From positions 18,202 to 82,201 of the forward strand of contig JBGCFR010000020.1 in NCBI GenBank assembly GCA_045107045.1: DNA of 64,000 nt. Direction: 5' to 3'. Every line of letters begins with the position of its first letter. Position 1 is the stretch's first letter. Source of the stretch: Putridiphycobacter sp045107045. Lineage in GTDB: Bacteria; Bacteroidota; Bacteroidia; Flavobacteriales_D; Crocinitomicaceae. Position numbers and translations under genes: made by a program. Shown in pieces: positions 17,960 through 26,076 of the stretch. The notes beneath the pieces were generated by a model, which did not search any database, had not been told where the DNA came from, and saw only the letters and a program-made list of their open reading frames with translations.

Positions 17960-20362
17960 ATGAAAAATTCTTTATTCTTTGCTTTTTTACTATTTAACAA
18001 TTTAATTTTTTGTCAGGGAGAAGGCAATTTCTGGTATTTTGGTTCAAATGCTGGTATTGATTTCAATAATGGAGGACCAACTGCTATCACAAATGGCTCT
18101 GTAAATTCATTTGAAGGATGTGCAACAATTAGTGATTCTGTTGGAACACTATTATTCTACACTGACGGAGTATCTGTTTACAATGCTAATCATATTGTTA
18201 TGCCTAATGGGACCGGGTTAGATGGGCATGACAACAGTACCCAATCTTCAATTATTATTAGAAAACCTGGGTCATATTCAATATTTTATATTTTTACTAC
18301 CGGACATGAAGGAAGTATTTCAGGACTAAAATATACTGAGGTAGACATGAGTTTACAAGGTGGGTTAGGAGATGTCACATCTAATGTAAATCAAGCTTTA
18401 TCTGCACCAACATGTGAAAAACTTGTAGCCATACGGCATCAAAACACCGTAGATTTTTGGATTGTTGCACACGATTATGGTTCAAATAATTATTTATCTT
18501 ATCTCGTCAGTTCTTCAGGCATTTCTACAACGCCTGTTATTAGTTCAGTAGGGTCTACCCTATCTGGAAATTTTATCAATACAATTGGCCAATTAAAATC
18601 AAATAGAGCTGGCGATAGAATAGCAAATGCGCTTTATTTCTTAGATGAAATTGAATTGTTTGATTTTGATAATTCAACAGGTCTGTTAACTAACCCAATT
18701 AATTTTACCACTGGAACAGATTGTTATGGTGTTGAATTTTCACCAAATGGAGAATTACTTTATACAACCTGGAATCCAGGTACAGTTGCTCAATACAATC
18801 TCTTAGCTGGAAGCGGAAGTGCTAATGATATTCAATCTTCAATGACTAATCTTGGTGTGTTTCTATTTGATTTTATAACCGCTTTACAAATAGCACCTGA
18901 TGATAAAATATATGCGGCAGTAGATGGTTCTACTACTCTGGCAGTAATATCTGACCCAAATACCCTTGGCGCGGGATGTAATTTTAACATTAGTGGTTTT
19001 AATCTCGGTGGACAAACCTCACAACTTGGTCTTCCAAATTTTCAAAATACATTTGCTCCAGGAATTCAAACTGTATTTGAAATTTGTATAGGAGATACAA
19101 TAAATCTTTCGAACAACAACAATTCAATATATAACTGGGCAAATTCAGATGCCCCTACAACTATCATATCGCAGGCTCCTATTTTACAGGTATCACCTTC
19201 ATTAAATTCAAGTTATATCTTATATGGTGATGTTGACACAGTAACTTACACGGTAAACGTCGGTCAATTACCTAGCTTTACTCTTGGAAACGACACTAGT
19301 ATATGCTTTGGTGGAAACGTTTTTAAAAATCTTAATTGTCCTAATTGTAATTATTTATGGAGCAATGGCTCCACTGCAACTGTAAATATATTTGATACAG
19401 AAGGCATTTACTGGGTTGACGTGTCTAATAATTGTGGCACCGTTAGAGATAGTATAATAATAACTGTTTTTGAAAATTCGCAAGTTGATCTTGGGACTGA
19501 TACTACTGTTTGTAATGGTGTTACTTTAACACTTAATGCATATACTACTTCCAATGCAAACTATCTTTGGTATGATAACGCCACAGATTCTGTAGCTCAA
19601 ATAACTGTACCAGGTGTTTACTGGGTTAAAGTGACGGATTCAATTGGTTGTATTGATAGAGATACAATTAATGTCAATTATGACCCTACCCCTTCAGTTA
19701 ATCTAGGTAACGATACGACATTATGCGCTGGGGAAATTCTTGTTCTAGATGCCTCAAACTCAAATTCTATTTATTTTTGGCAAAATAATGCTTCCACAAC
19801 TAATTCAATTTTTGAAGTGTCAAGCGCTGGAACCTACTGGGTATCTGTTGAAATGAATTTATGCTCAGCAAGTGATACTATACTTGTCGACTTTTTTCAA
19901 ATAGATAATAGTTTATCAGTATCAGATATCACTTTATCTGCCAACCTAAGTGCAGCACAATACCAATGGTTAGACTGTGATAATAATTATGCAACTATTC
20001 CGAACGAAACAAACCAAAACTATACAGCCACTGCTAATGGTAATTATGCATTAGAAATAACAGGAAATGGTTGCACGGACACCTCAGCCTGTGTAAATAT
20101 TTCAACAGTAGGAATTGGGCAAACTATACTTAATCAAATTCAGATTTATCCAAATCCAACTTATGGACAGGTCAATCTAGAACTAGGTAACCTAAAAAAT
20201 GTATCAATAAATATTTACAATGTCAATGAGCAGTTGGTTTATCAATCAGAAAAAATCAATTCACCAATCTATCAGTTCGAATTTGATTATCCTACTGGTA
20301 TTTACTTCATTGAACTTAATTCTGAAGGAGAAACAATAAGATTTAAGTTGCTAAAAGAATAA
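17960..20362 (+). CDS. Large secreted T9SS cargo protein with propeller-like N-terminus
   Basis: 800 residues with a signal peptide ending near NLIFCQG. Residues 20-360 begin with NFWYFGSNAGIDFNNG and contain blade-like repeats (GTLLFYTDGVSVYN, FSPNGELLYTTW), as in many Bacteroidota gliding or adhesion-associated proteins. Residues 370-700 contain Ig/PKD-like modules with a repeated pattern (LGNDTSICFG, LGTDTTVCNG and LGNDTTLCAG, each followed by Y.W...A). A type A sorting domain closes the protein (IYPNPTYGQVNLEL to FKLLKE). It is expected on the cell surface or released; the target is unknown. Confidence 0.85.
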   Translation: MKNSLFFAFLLFNNLIFCQGEGNFWYFGSNAGIDFNNGGPTAITNGSVNSFEGCATISDSVGTLLFYTDGVSVYNANHIVMPNGTGLDGHDNSTQSSIIIRKPGSYSIFYIFTTGHEGSISGLKYTEVDMSLQGGLGDVTSNVNQALSAPTCEKLVAIRHQNTVDFWIVAHDYGSNNYLSYLVSSSGISTTPVISSVGSTLSGNFINTIGQLKSNRAGDRIANALYFLDEIELFDFDNSTGLLTNPINFTTGTDCYGVEFSPNGELLYTTWNPGTVAQYNLLAGSGSANDIQSSMTNLGVFLFDFITALQIAPDDKIYAAVDGSTTLAVISDPNTLGAGCNFNISGFNLGGQTSQLGLPNFQNTFAPGIQTVFEICIGDTINLSNNNNSIYNWANSDAPTTIISQAPILQVSPSLNSSYILYGDVDTVTYTVNVGQLPSFTLGNDTSICFGGNVFKNLNCPNCNYLWSNGSTATVNIFDTEGIYWVDVSNNCGTVRDSIIITVFENSQVDLGTDTTVCNGVTLTLNAYTTSNANYLWYDNATDSVAQITVPGVYWVKVTDSIGCIDRDTINVNYDPTPSVNLGNDTTLCAGEILVLDASNSNSIYFWQNNASTTNSIFEVSSAGTYWVSVEMNLCSASDTILVDFFQIDNSLSVSDITLSANLSAAQYQWLDCDNNYATIPNETNQNYTATANGNYALEITGNGCTDTSACVNISTVGIGQTILNQIQIYPNPTYGQVNLELGNLKNVSINIYNVNEQLVYQSEKINSPIYQFEFDYPTGIYFIELNSEGETIRFKLLKE

Positions 20363-20365
20363 AAT

Positions 20366-20543
20366 GATCTCAACGCGACTAAAAAATCTTCTGAAGGGTT
20401 ATTCCCTGCGCTCGTTAGACTTAGGATTGCTCCACGATCCTTGGAACTCCGAATTCCGAAAACAAAACGCAAAATCTGCGATTTTGATTTTTATTTGCTC
20501 ATCCTTGAATTCGAATTTCATTCGATTCAATGCTGACCAAATA
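20366..20543. other. Non-coding stretch with several short hairpins
   Basis: Lies between the T9SS gene and the tRNA terminator. A 73-codon frame crosses it but has no protein character. Short inverted repeats are dense: AGGAT/ATCCT near 20422, CAAAATC-TGC-GATTTTG near 20470, and GAATTCGAAT/ATTCGATTC near 20508. They resemble degenerate intergenic repeat elements of Bacteroidota; no full copy of one is present elsewhere in the window. Confidence 0.4.
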
Positions 20544-20575
20544 AAAACGCCAACAGAAGGTTCTGCTGGCGTTTT
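20544..20575 (-). terminator. Terminator after tRNA-Arg (possibly bidirectional)
   Basis: A 15-bp near-perfect stem (AAAACGCCARCAGAA with its complement, two unpaired Gs in the loop). A T-run follows on the minus strand, 10 bp beyond the tRNA 3' end. On the plus strand it is also followed by TTTT, so it may end transcripts from the left too. Confidence 0.7.
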
Positions 20576-20585
20576 GCTTTCTTAG

Positions 20586-20659
20586 TGACCCCGACAGGAT
20601 TCAAACCTGTAACCCTCAGAGCCGAAATCTGATGCGCTATTCAGTTGCGCCACGGGGCC
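20586..20659 (-). tRNA. tRNA-Arg (anticodon TCG)
   Basis: 74 nt forming a full cloverleaf. The acceptor stem is GGCCCCG with CGGGGTC (one G-T pair) and the discriminator is A. The D stem is GCGC/GCGC, the anticodon stem TCAGA/TCTGA with loop TTTCGGC (anticodon TCG, reading CGA), and the T stem ACAGG/CCTGT. CCA is not encoded. The T loop reads TTTGAAT rather than TTCGAAT, and the D loop has GA in place of GG, so the usual G19-C56 contact is replaced by A19-U56. A collapsed copy of the gene abuts its 5' side. Confidence 0.93.
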
Positions 20660-20712
20660 TTTTTGCCTCTTAGTGCAACTAAATCTTCTTGATGAAGTTG
20701 CGCCATAGGGCC
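20660..20712 (-). pseudogene. Collapsed tRNA-Arg copy upstream of the intact gene
   Basis: On the minus strand this begins GGCCCTATGGCGCAACT, matching the tRNA-Arg 5' end at 15 of 17 bases. It ends CACTAAGAGGCAAAA, matching the intact gene's 3' flank (CACTAAGAAAGCAAAA). The anticodon and T arms are missing, and the centre is a short hairpin (GCAACT/AGTTGC). The copy therefore looks like a tandem duplicate that lost its middle. Confidence 0.6.
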
Positions 20713-20826
20713 ATTTTTATCGAATCGCAAACTTAATAAATATTTAGGCGAGCTTGTAAAACATTTGAAAAAAAATCAGAATTACCTACTAATTCATAGA
20801 ATTAAAGTTAAATAAGGAAATAAGAT

Positions 20827-20834
20827 TATCTTTG
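20827..20834 (+). promoter_or_regulatory. -7 box (TATCTTTG) of the propeller sensor gene
   Basis: Perfect TAnnTTTG ending seven bases before the ATG at 20842 and overlapping the region just before the alternative ATG at 20836. It favours the second ATG and a nearly leaderless message. No -33 TTG is evident. Confidence 0.45.
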
Positions 20835-20841
20835 GATGGTA

Positions 20842-23800
20842 ATGCAAAAGCTAATATTCGCACTTATTTTTCTCACAATTTCCGTATTTACATATGGGCA
20901 GCATTACCATTTCAAAAACTATTCACTCTCAGAAGGACTTTCAAGATCAGGCGTTTATTTTATTCTACAAGATAATGAAGGCTTTATTTGGGTAGGTACA
21001 GAAGGAGGTGGTATTTCGAAATTTGATGGTCAAAAATTTACAAATTTCAGTAGTAAGCAGGGACTTAAATCTGAACATATAAGGGTCATATTTGAAGACG
21101 ATAATGGTGTACTTTGGTTTGGAACCGATAATGGATTATCATTTTTTGAATATGGTGAAATCAAAAGCTTAACAACAGAAAATGGGTTGAGCGACAATTA
21201 TATTAGATGTATTACTCAAGATAGTGAAGGTAATTTATGGGTTGGCACAAATAAAGGCATCTCAATTATTGACCCTTCAGAAAAAGAGATTAGCTCAAAA
21301 CTAAAAGTCAATTTCAATTTACCTCACAAAAAAGTAAGAACCGTTCTAGCCGATTCCAACAAAGTATGGATAGGTACTGATGATGGTTTATGCCTAATGG
21401 AAAATAATAATTTAACCATTTTTAAAAATACAAATGGGCTAAGTGATAACCTTATTTTGAGTTTATTCATGGATAGCAAAGACCATTTATGGATTGGCAC
21501 AAATAAAGGATTGTCGGTTCTTACCAATGGTAAATTTAGATCTTGGACAGAAGCTGATGGTTTAATTAATAACCGAATCAGATCTATATCTGAAGATATT
21601 AAAGGCAATATATGGTTTGGCACTAAAAATGGCATTAGTATTTTTAGTGATGGCGACTTTATTAACATTGACAGATCGAATGGTTTATCGAATGAACGAG
21701 TAAGATGTATCCAAAAGGATAATTTCGGTAATATGTGGATTGGTACCTACTTTGGTGGAATCATGAAATATAACTACAGAGACTTTATAAGCTACAATAC
21801 CAATAATAAACTACCCTCAAATCAAATTTTATCGATTGCGGAAAACAAAAAAAATGAGCTCATTATTGGCACTATTGACGGTGCATCTACTTTACTTTAT
21901 AATCATAATGCATTTCAATCCGACCCGAAAATTTTTACAAATGCAAACCTACTTGGACAGCCAGTTCACACCATATTTAAAGATAGTAATCAGGTTTTAT
22001 TCTATGGCATTCAAAATGGCCTTTTAATTGATGCCGGCAATGAATTAATTTCTATCACTACTGATAATGGACTTGTTGGTAACCATGTTAGTTCTATCCT
22101 GCAAAAAGATGGTGTTTATTATGTTGGAACTGGCTTAGGACTGAATGAAATTAAGTTTAAAACTAATGACTACAATAATTATTCGATAACAACACTTACA
22201 GAAGAAGACGGACTAGCTGGACAGCAAATTTCATTTATTAAAGAGGATCCTTCTCAAAAATTATGGATTGGATTTAATGATGGTCAAATCAGCATTCTTG
22301 ATCACGAAAAAATCATTAACCCTAAAATAAATAAAGATATTAATCAATTCTCATCAATTGAGTTTGACAAGTATGGTAATACATGGCTGGGGACCAAAGG
22401 CAAAGGACTGTACTATGGTTATTTTGATCATAAAAAAAATACTTTACAAATCGTTCAGCTTCCAATTGAACTTGGTTTAAGTTCCAACTATATATTTTCA
22501 TTACTCATTTATGATAATAAACTGTGGGTTGGTCATGAAAAAGGACTTGATGTTTGTAATCTTGAAAAGGACTCTTCTGTTATTTCAGTGCTAAACTATG
22601 GTATTGAAAACGGGTTTTTGGGTCTTCAAAATAATGCCAATGCTTCTTATGTCGATTCATACGGTAACTTATGGTTTGGAACTGTTAATGGCTTATTTTG
22701 CTTGAATAAAGCGGCAGAAGAATTATCTAAAAGTGGTGGTGAATCCATTAATTATATCCAATCCATCAGTATCAATAACCATTTTACAAATTGGGCTGAG
22801 TCCGAATATTGCCAAGGTATTGAAGGACAGTTTAACTTGCCGGTAGATTTAGAATTACCCTACGACATCAATACAATTTCCTTTGATTTTATAGGATTAA
22901 ATTTTGTAGCGCCCAAAAATATTAAATATACATGGCGATTAAAAGGCTTTGATGCCGATTTTAGGCCTTTGGTTAGTCAAAGTAATTGTGATTATACCAA
23001 TTTAGCACCTGGTCATTATACTTTTCAATTAAAATCTACAAATGAGAATGGTGAAGTAATTGACAAAATAGAGGAGTTTACTTTCACTATAAAAAAGCCA
23101 TATTGGCAAACTTGGTTATTTAGAATAATTACCTTTTTAGTGATTCTAGCTATCTTAATCTGGTATTTAGACTTTAGAACCAAACAACTCATCAGTAAGC
23201 AAAAAAAATTAGAAGAAACTATTACAATTAGAACACAAGAGGTAGTTGATCAAAAAGATGAACTAGAACTAAAAAAATCTGAAATAGAATTCCAACATGC
23301 TGAACTCACTACAAAAAGCAAAGAAATAACAGATTCAATATTATATTCCCGTAGAATACAGAGATCACTACTGCCGAGTTTCGAAAAAATGAAAGCCGCA
23401 TTTGAGCATTATTTTGTACTCTACATGCCAAAAGATATTGTTTCTGGTGATTTTTATTGGGTAGCGGAACCAGTGAAAAGTAAAAACAAGAAAGTTTATT
23501 TTGCTGTCGCAGACTGTACTGGTCATGGTGTACCTGGTGCTATGGTATCACTAATTTGTACAAGAGCATTAAACAGTTCAATATTAGAACATAAGTTAAG
23601 AAAACCGAAAGACATTCTTGAGAAAACGAATACCATTGTTTTAGAAGCTTTTACAGATCAAGAAACAGGCAAAATAATCAAAGACGGTATGGATATAGCT
23701 TTAGGATTTCTGGAATATTCTATTGAAAGGATGTCTGCTCTATTTTCATTTTCAGGTGCCCATAATTCTGCATGGATCGTTTTACCAATTGGTACTCCAC

Positions 23801-24180
23801 CATTAATTGTAGATGGCAAAGAAGCAGAATCTAATATAGAAACTGATACACATCAATTGTACATATTATCAGGTACTAAACAACCCATTGGTGATTTTGA
23901 CAAAAGGGTTCCTTTTCCACAACAAACATGCGAACTTCCTAAAGGTGCGTTAATATACTTAAACACAGATGGCTACGCTGACCAATTTGGTGGTTCAACA
24001 GATGAAGCCATTGCTGCTGGAGGGAAAAAATTTAAATATAAACCTTTGAAAAAACTGATACTATCAATTCAGGATCAACCTTTGAGTCAACAAAAAATAA
24101 TATTAGCTGACAAGTTTAACGATTGGCGTCAAAATCTTGAACAAGTAGATGATGTCTGTCTAATGTGCATTGAAGTCTGA
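20842..24180 (+). CDS. Beta-propeller sensor with SpoIIE-type phosphatase output
   Basis: 1112 residues from the second ATG; the first, six bases earlier, would place the start only one base after the -7 box. A signal peptide is followed by two periplasmic propellers built from repeats of the type LWIGTNKGLSVL (about 25-640), a Y_Y_Y domain (about 660-750), one membrane helix (about 757-777, LFRIITFLVILAILIWYL) and a coiled coil. The cytoplasmic end is a PP2C/SpoIIE domain (about 850-1112) with DIVSGDFYW, VADCTGHGVPGAMVS, FSGAHNSAW and NTDGYADQFGG carrying the metal-binding acids. It therefore dephosphorylates a Ser/Thr-phosphoprotein (anti-anti-sigma type) instead of phosphorylating a regulator. 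The ligand is unknown, and no partner anti-sigma gene is adjacent. Confidence 0.9.
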   Translation: MQKLIFALIFLTISVFTYGQHYHFKNYSLSEGLSRSGVYFILQDNEGFIWVGTEGGGISKFDGQKFTNFSSKQGLKSEHIRVIFEDDNGVLWFGTDNGLSFFEYGEIKSLTTENGLSDNYIRCITQDSEGNLWVGTNKGISIIDPSEKEISSKLKVNFNLPHKKVRTVLADSNKVWIGTDDGLCLMENNNLTIFKNTNGLSDNLILSLFMDSKDHLWIGTNKGLSVLTNGKFRSWTEADGLINNRIRSISEDIKGNIWFGTKNGISIFSDGDFINIDRSNGLSNERVRCIQKDNFGNMWIGTYFGGIMKYNYRDFISYNTNNKLPSNQILSIAENKKNELIIGTIDGASTLLYNHNAFQSDPKIFTNANLLGQPVHTIFKDSNQVLFYGIQNGLLIDAGNELISITTDNGLVGNHVSSILQKDGVYYVGTGLGLNEIKFKTNDYNNYSITTLTEEDGLAGQQISFIKEDPSQKLWIGFNDGQISILDHEKIINPKINKDINQFSSIEFDKYGNTWLGTKGKGLYYGYFDHKKNTLQIVQLPIELGLSSNYIFSLLIYDNKLWVGHEKGLDVCNLEKDSSVISVLNYGIENGFLGLQNNANASYVDSYGNLWFGTVNGLFCLNKAAEELSKSGGESINYIQSISINNHFTNWAESEYCQGIEGQFNLPVDLELPYDINTISFDFIGLNFVAPKNIKYTWRLKGFDADFRPLVSQSNCDYTNLAPGHYTFQLKSTNENGEVIDKIEEFTFTIKKPYWQTWLFRIITFLVILAILIWYLDFRTKQLISKQKKLEETITIRTQEVVDQKDELELKKSEIEFQHAELTTKSKEITDSILYSRRIQRSLLPSFEKMKAAFEHYFVLYMPKDIVSGDFYWVAEPVKSKNKKVYFAVADCTGHGVPGAMVSLICTRALNSSILEHKLRKPKDILEKTNTIVLEAFTDQETGKIIKDGMDIALGFLEYSIERMSALFSFSGAHNSAWIVLPIGTPPLIVDGKEAESNIETDTHQLYILSGTKQPIGDFDKRVPFPQQTCELPKGALIYLNTDGYADQFGGSTDEAIAAGGKKFKYKPLKKLILSIQDQPLSQQKIILADKFNDWRQNLEQVDDVCLMCIEV

Positions 24181-24183
24181 AAG

Positions 24184-24963
24184 CTATAAACTCTTGGTTC
24201 TTCCGCCGTCTACTGGTACATTTATACCATTGATATAACTCGCTGCAGGAGATGCTAAAAATGCAATGGCATTGGCTACTTCTTCTGGTTCAGCTACTCT
24301 TTTCATTGGTGAAGCGTTTGCCATATCTGCCTTAATGGTTTCAAAATCCTTACCTGTTTTAGCTGATTTATTCTCAATAATGGATTTTAATCTCACAGTA
24401 TTAGTAGCACCAGGCAATACATTATTAACCGTAATATTAAACTCACCAAGTTCATTGGCTAAAGTTTTACTCCAATTAGCAACAGCCCCTCTAATGGTAT
24501 TTGACACTCCCAAATTTGGCAGAGGTTGTTTGACAGACGTTGAAATAACATTGATAATTCTGCCATAACCTTCTGCTTTCATCTGATCTTGGACTGCCTG
24601 AACCAAAATATGATTACACACTAAATGTTGATTGAATGCCGCTAAATATTCAGATACATCAGCACTATTTGCCGGTCCACCTGCTGGTCCACCTGTATTA
24701 TTAATTAAAATATTAACTGATTTTCCTGAAATATAAGCATTGAATTTAGTTTTTAGATCATCAGGATTTGAAAAATCAACCGCTAGATAGGTGTGTTTAT
24801 CTGAAGAAGGTAGTTCATTAATAACAGCTTGTAACTTAGCTTCATTTCGAGACACTAAAATTAAGTTAGCACCCATTGAAGCTAACTCCATTGCTGCTGC
24901 TTTTCCAATTCCTTGAGTACTTCCACAAACAACTGCTGTTTTTCCTGTTAAATCTAAATTCAT
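24184..24963 (-). CDS. SDR-family oxidoreductase-like protein with altered catalytic tetrad
   Basis: 259 residues of short-chain dehydrogenase fold. The cofactor motif is GSTQGIGKA near the N-terminus, NNTGGPAGGP stands in place of NNAG, and the ending is INGINVPVDGG. The catalytic YxxxK is not present: the aligned stretch after the active-site Ser (VISTSVKQP) reads LGVSNTIRGA, with Leu for Tyr and Asn for Lys. A subgroup of SDR-like proteins with an imperfect tetrad is known, so this is probably a real family feature, not a mutation. The reaction is unknown. It is oriented convergently with the propeller sensor. Confidence 0.85.
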   Translation of the reverse strand: MNLDLTGKTAVVCGSTQGIGKAAAMELASMGANLILVSRNEAKLQAVINELPSSDKHTYLAVDFSNPDDLKTKFNAYISGKSVNILINNTGGPAGGPANSADVSEYLAAFNQHLVCNHILVQAVQDQMKAEGYGRIINVISTSVKQPLPNLGVSNTIRGAVANWSKTLANELGEFNITVNNVLPGATNTVRLKSIIENKSAKTGKDFETIKADMANASPMKRVAEPEEVANAIAFLASPAASYINGINVPVDGGRTKSL

Positions 24964-24979
24964 ATTGTCAATTTTGCCC

Positions 24980-24987
24980 CAAATATA
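24980..24987 (-). promoter_or_regulatory. -7 box (TATATTTG) of the SDR gene
   Basis: Perfect TAnnTTTG on the minus strand, 16 bases before the ATG at 24963. A short leader of roughly ten bases would result. No -33 TTG at the usual distance. Confidence 0.4.
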
Positions 24988-25022
24988 ATGATTCCACTAC
25001 TATAATAAGTTCTGAAAGGTGA

Positions 25023-25655
25023 CTAATAGCCAAACTCAGATTTAAATAGGGTCATAATGTCACCATCAACTAAATGATGAGCCTTAATGCCAGCAGCTTT
25101 TGCACCTTCAATATGCTGGATACTATCATCAATAAATAATGTATTTTGAGGCGATAAATGATGTTGATTCAATACATATCTAAATGTATTCGCATCAGGT
25201 TTTCGCATGCCAATTTCATGCGAATAATACACTTTTTGAAAAAGATCTTCAAGCAAAAGTGCATTACCACAATCATTTTCAATAATTTTTCTAAACGCTT
25301 TTAAATGAATAATGTTCGTATTACTCAACAAATAAATAGGCACCTCATCCCTTATTCTTTTTATTAAGTCTACTCTATGATTTGGTAAATCTAAAAGCAT
25401 GGCATTCCAAGCTGCTTCAATTACTGAATTTGACAATGGCAATCCGCTCATTTGCCGAATGGCTTCGTAAAATGCTTCAGGTTGAATTTCTCCCACCTCA
25501 AGAGCATTGAAAATACCTATTTGTTGTGCTTGTGAATATAATTCATCAAAATTAGTAACCCCTAATTCTTTAAAGGCTTCAGCCGTTTTATGATAATTGA
25601 TATTTAAAATAACGCCACCTAAGTCAAATATGATCGCTTCGTAATTCAAATTCAT
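25023..25655 (-). CDS. HAD-superfamily hydrolase (subfamily IA)
   Basis: 210 residues with all HAD motifs. Motif I is IIFDLGGVILN (nucleophile Asp11), motif II is YLLSNTN, the motif III Lys lies in GMRKPDANTF, and motif IV is LFIDDSIQHIEGA. A helical cap sits between motifs I and II. Relatives such as YihX dephosphorylate sugar phosphates such as glucose-1-phosphate. The exact substrate here is not determinable. A -7 box ends four bases before the ATG. Confidence 0.9.
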   Translation of the reverse strand: MNLNYEAIIFDLGGVILNINYHKTAEAFKELGVTNFDELYSQAQQIGIFNALEVGEIQPEAFYEAIRQMSGLPLSNSVIEAAWNAMLLDLPNHRVDLIKRIRDEVPIYLLSNTNIIHLKAFRKIIENDCGNALLLEDLFQKVYYSHEIGMRKPDANTFRYVLNQHHLSPQNTLFIDDSIQHIEGAKAAGIKAHHLVDGDIMTLFKSEFGY

Positions 25656-25659
25656 CTAT

Positions 25660-25667
25660 CAAAATTA
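25660..25667 (-). promoter_or_regulatory. -7 box (TAATTTTG) of the HAD gene
   Basis: Perfect TAnnTTTG, four bases before the ATG at 25655 on the minus strand. This is the same spacing as in the ygiQ-type gene and suggests a leaderless transcript. Confidence 0.45.
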
Positions 25668-25760
25668 TTAAATTTTACTTTGAATATACATTTTAAACAA
25701 ATACATTTGCACCCTTTAAAGGCGTAAGCTTTTGGTGAGAACCCAACTCATAAAAATATC

Positions 25761-25817
25761 GGGCCTATAGCTTCTTTCGACTGTCGCTCAAGACAGGCAA
25801 CTTCGCTAAAGGCCACG
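25761..25817 (+). pseudogene. Possible collapsed tRNA copy upstream of the CAT tRNA
   Basis: GGGCCTATAGCT (25761-25772) is identical to the first 12 bases of the intact tRNA 73 bp further on. The segment ends AAAGGCCAC, similar to a tRNA acceptor end. Between them is a hairpin (CTGTC-GCTCAA-GACAG). Outer GGCC/GGCC and AGC/GCT pairs could close the whole element. It may be a tRNA relic like the one beside tRNA-Arg, or an unrelated repeat element sharing 12 bases by chance. Confidence 0.35.
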
Positions 25818-25844
25818 AGAAACCCTCAATCTCGAAAAAAAATT

Positions 25845-25918
25845 GGGCCTATAGCTCAGTTGGTTAGAGCACTTGACTCATAATCAAGGGGTCCCAGGTT
25901 CGAGCCCTGGTGGGCCCA
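25845..25918 (+). tRNA. tRNA with CAT anticodon, probably elongator tRNA-Met
   Basis: 74 nt. The acceptor stem is GGGCCTA with TGGGCCC and the discriminator is A. The D arm contains AGCTCAGTTGGTTAGAGC, the anticodon stem is CTTGA/TCAAG with loop CTCATAA, and the T arm is CCAGG-TTCGAGC-CCTGG. CCA is not encoded. It lacks initiator features. The CAT anticodon also fits tRNA-Ile2, whose C34 is changed to lysidine; the body looks more like elongator Met, but sequence alone does not settle it. Confidence 0.9.
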
Positions 25919-25919
25919 C

Positions 25920-25953
25920 AAAAAAGGTGTTGTGAAAGCAACGCCTTTTTTTG
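25920..25953 (+). terminator. Rho-independent terminator after the CAT tRNA
   Basis: AAAAAAGG-T-GTTG-TGAAAG-CAAC-G-CC followed by seven Ts, directly after the tRNA 3' end. The A-run and T-run extend the stem. Confidence 0.85.
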
Positions 25954-26021
25954 TGCACTAAAGTGGCGAGAAGCGGTACATTGAGCCAGACTTAGACCAA
26001 TCATTAATTTCTGCTCTCAAT

Positions 26022-26055
26022 ATGATTAATAAAAACTATCACTTCTATTAATCAT
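26022..26055. repeat. 9-bp inverted repeat after the priming transferase gene
   Basis: ATGATTAAT and ATTAATCAT are perfect reverse complements 16 bases apart, about 22 bp beyond the stop of the minus-strand gene at 26077. There is no adjacent T-run, so it is a weak terminator candidate. A related ATCATTAAT lies about 23 bp before the left arm. No gene is seen between 25954 and 26076. Confidence 0.45.
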
Positions 26056-26076
26056 TCGAACATACGTTTAGTATTT

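Noticed and set aside
20364..20585. 73-codon frame between the T9SS gene and tRNA-Arg
   Set aside because: It runs through hairpins, the tRNA terminator and up to the tRNA 3' end; composition is not protein-like and it has no start context.
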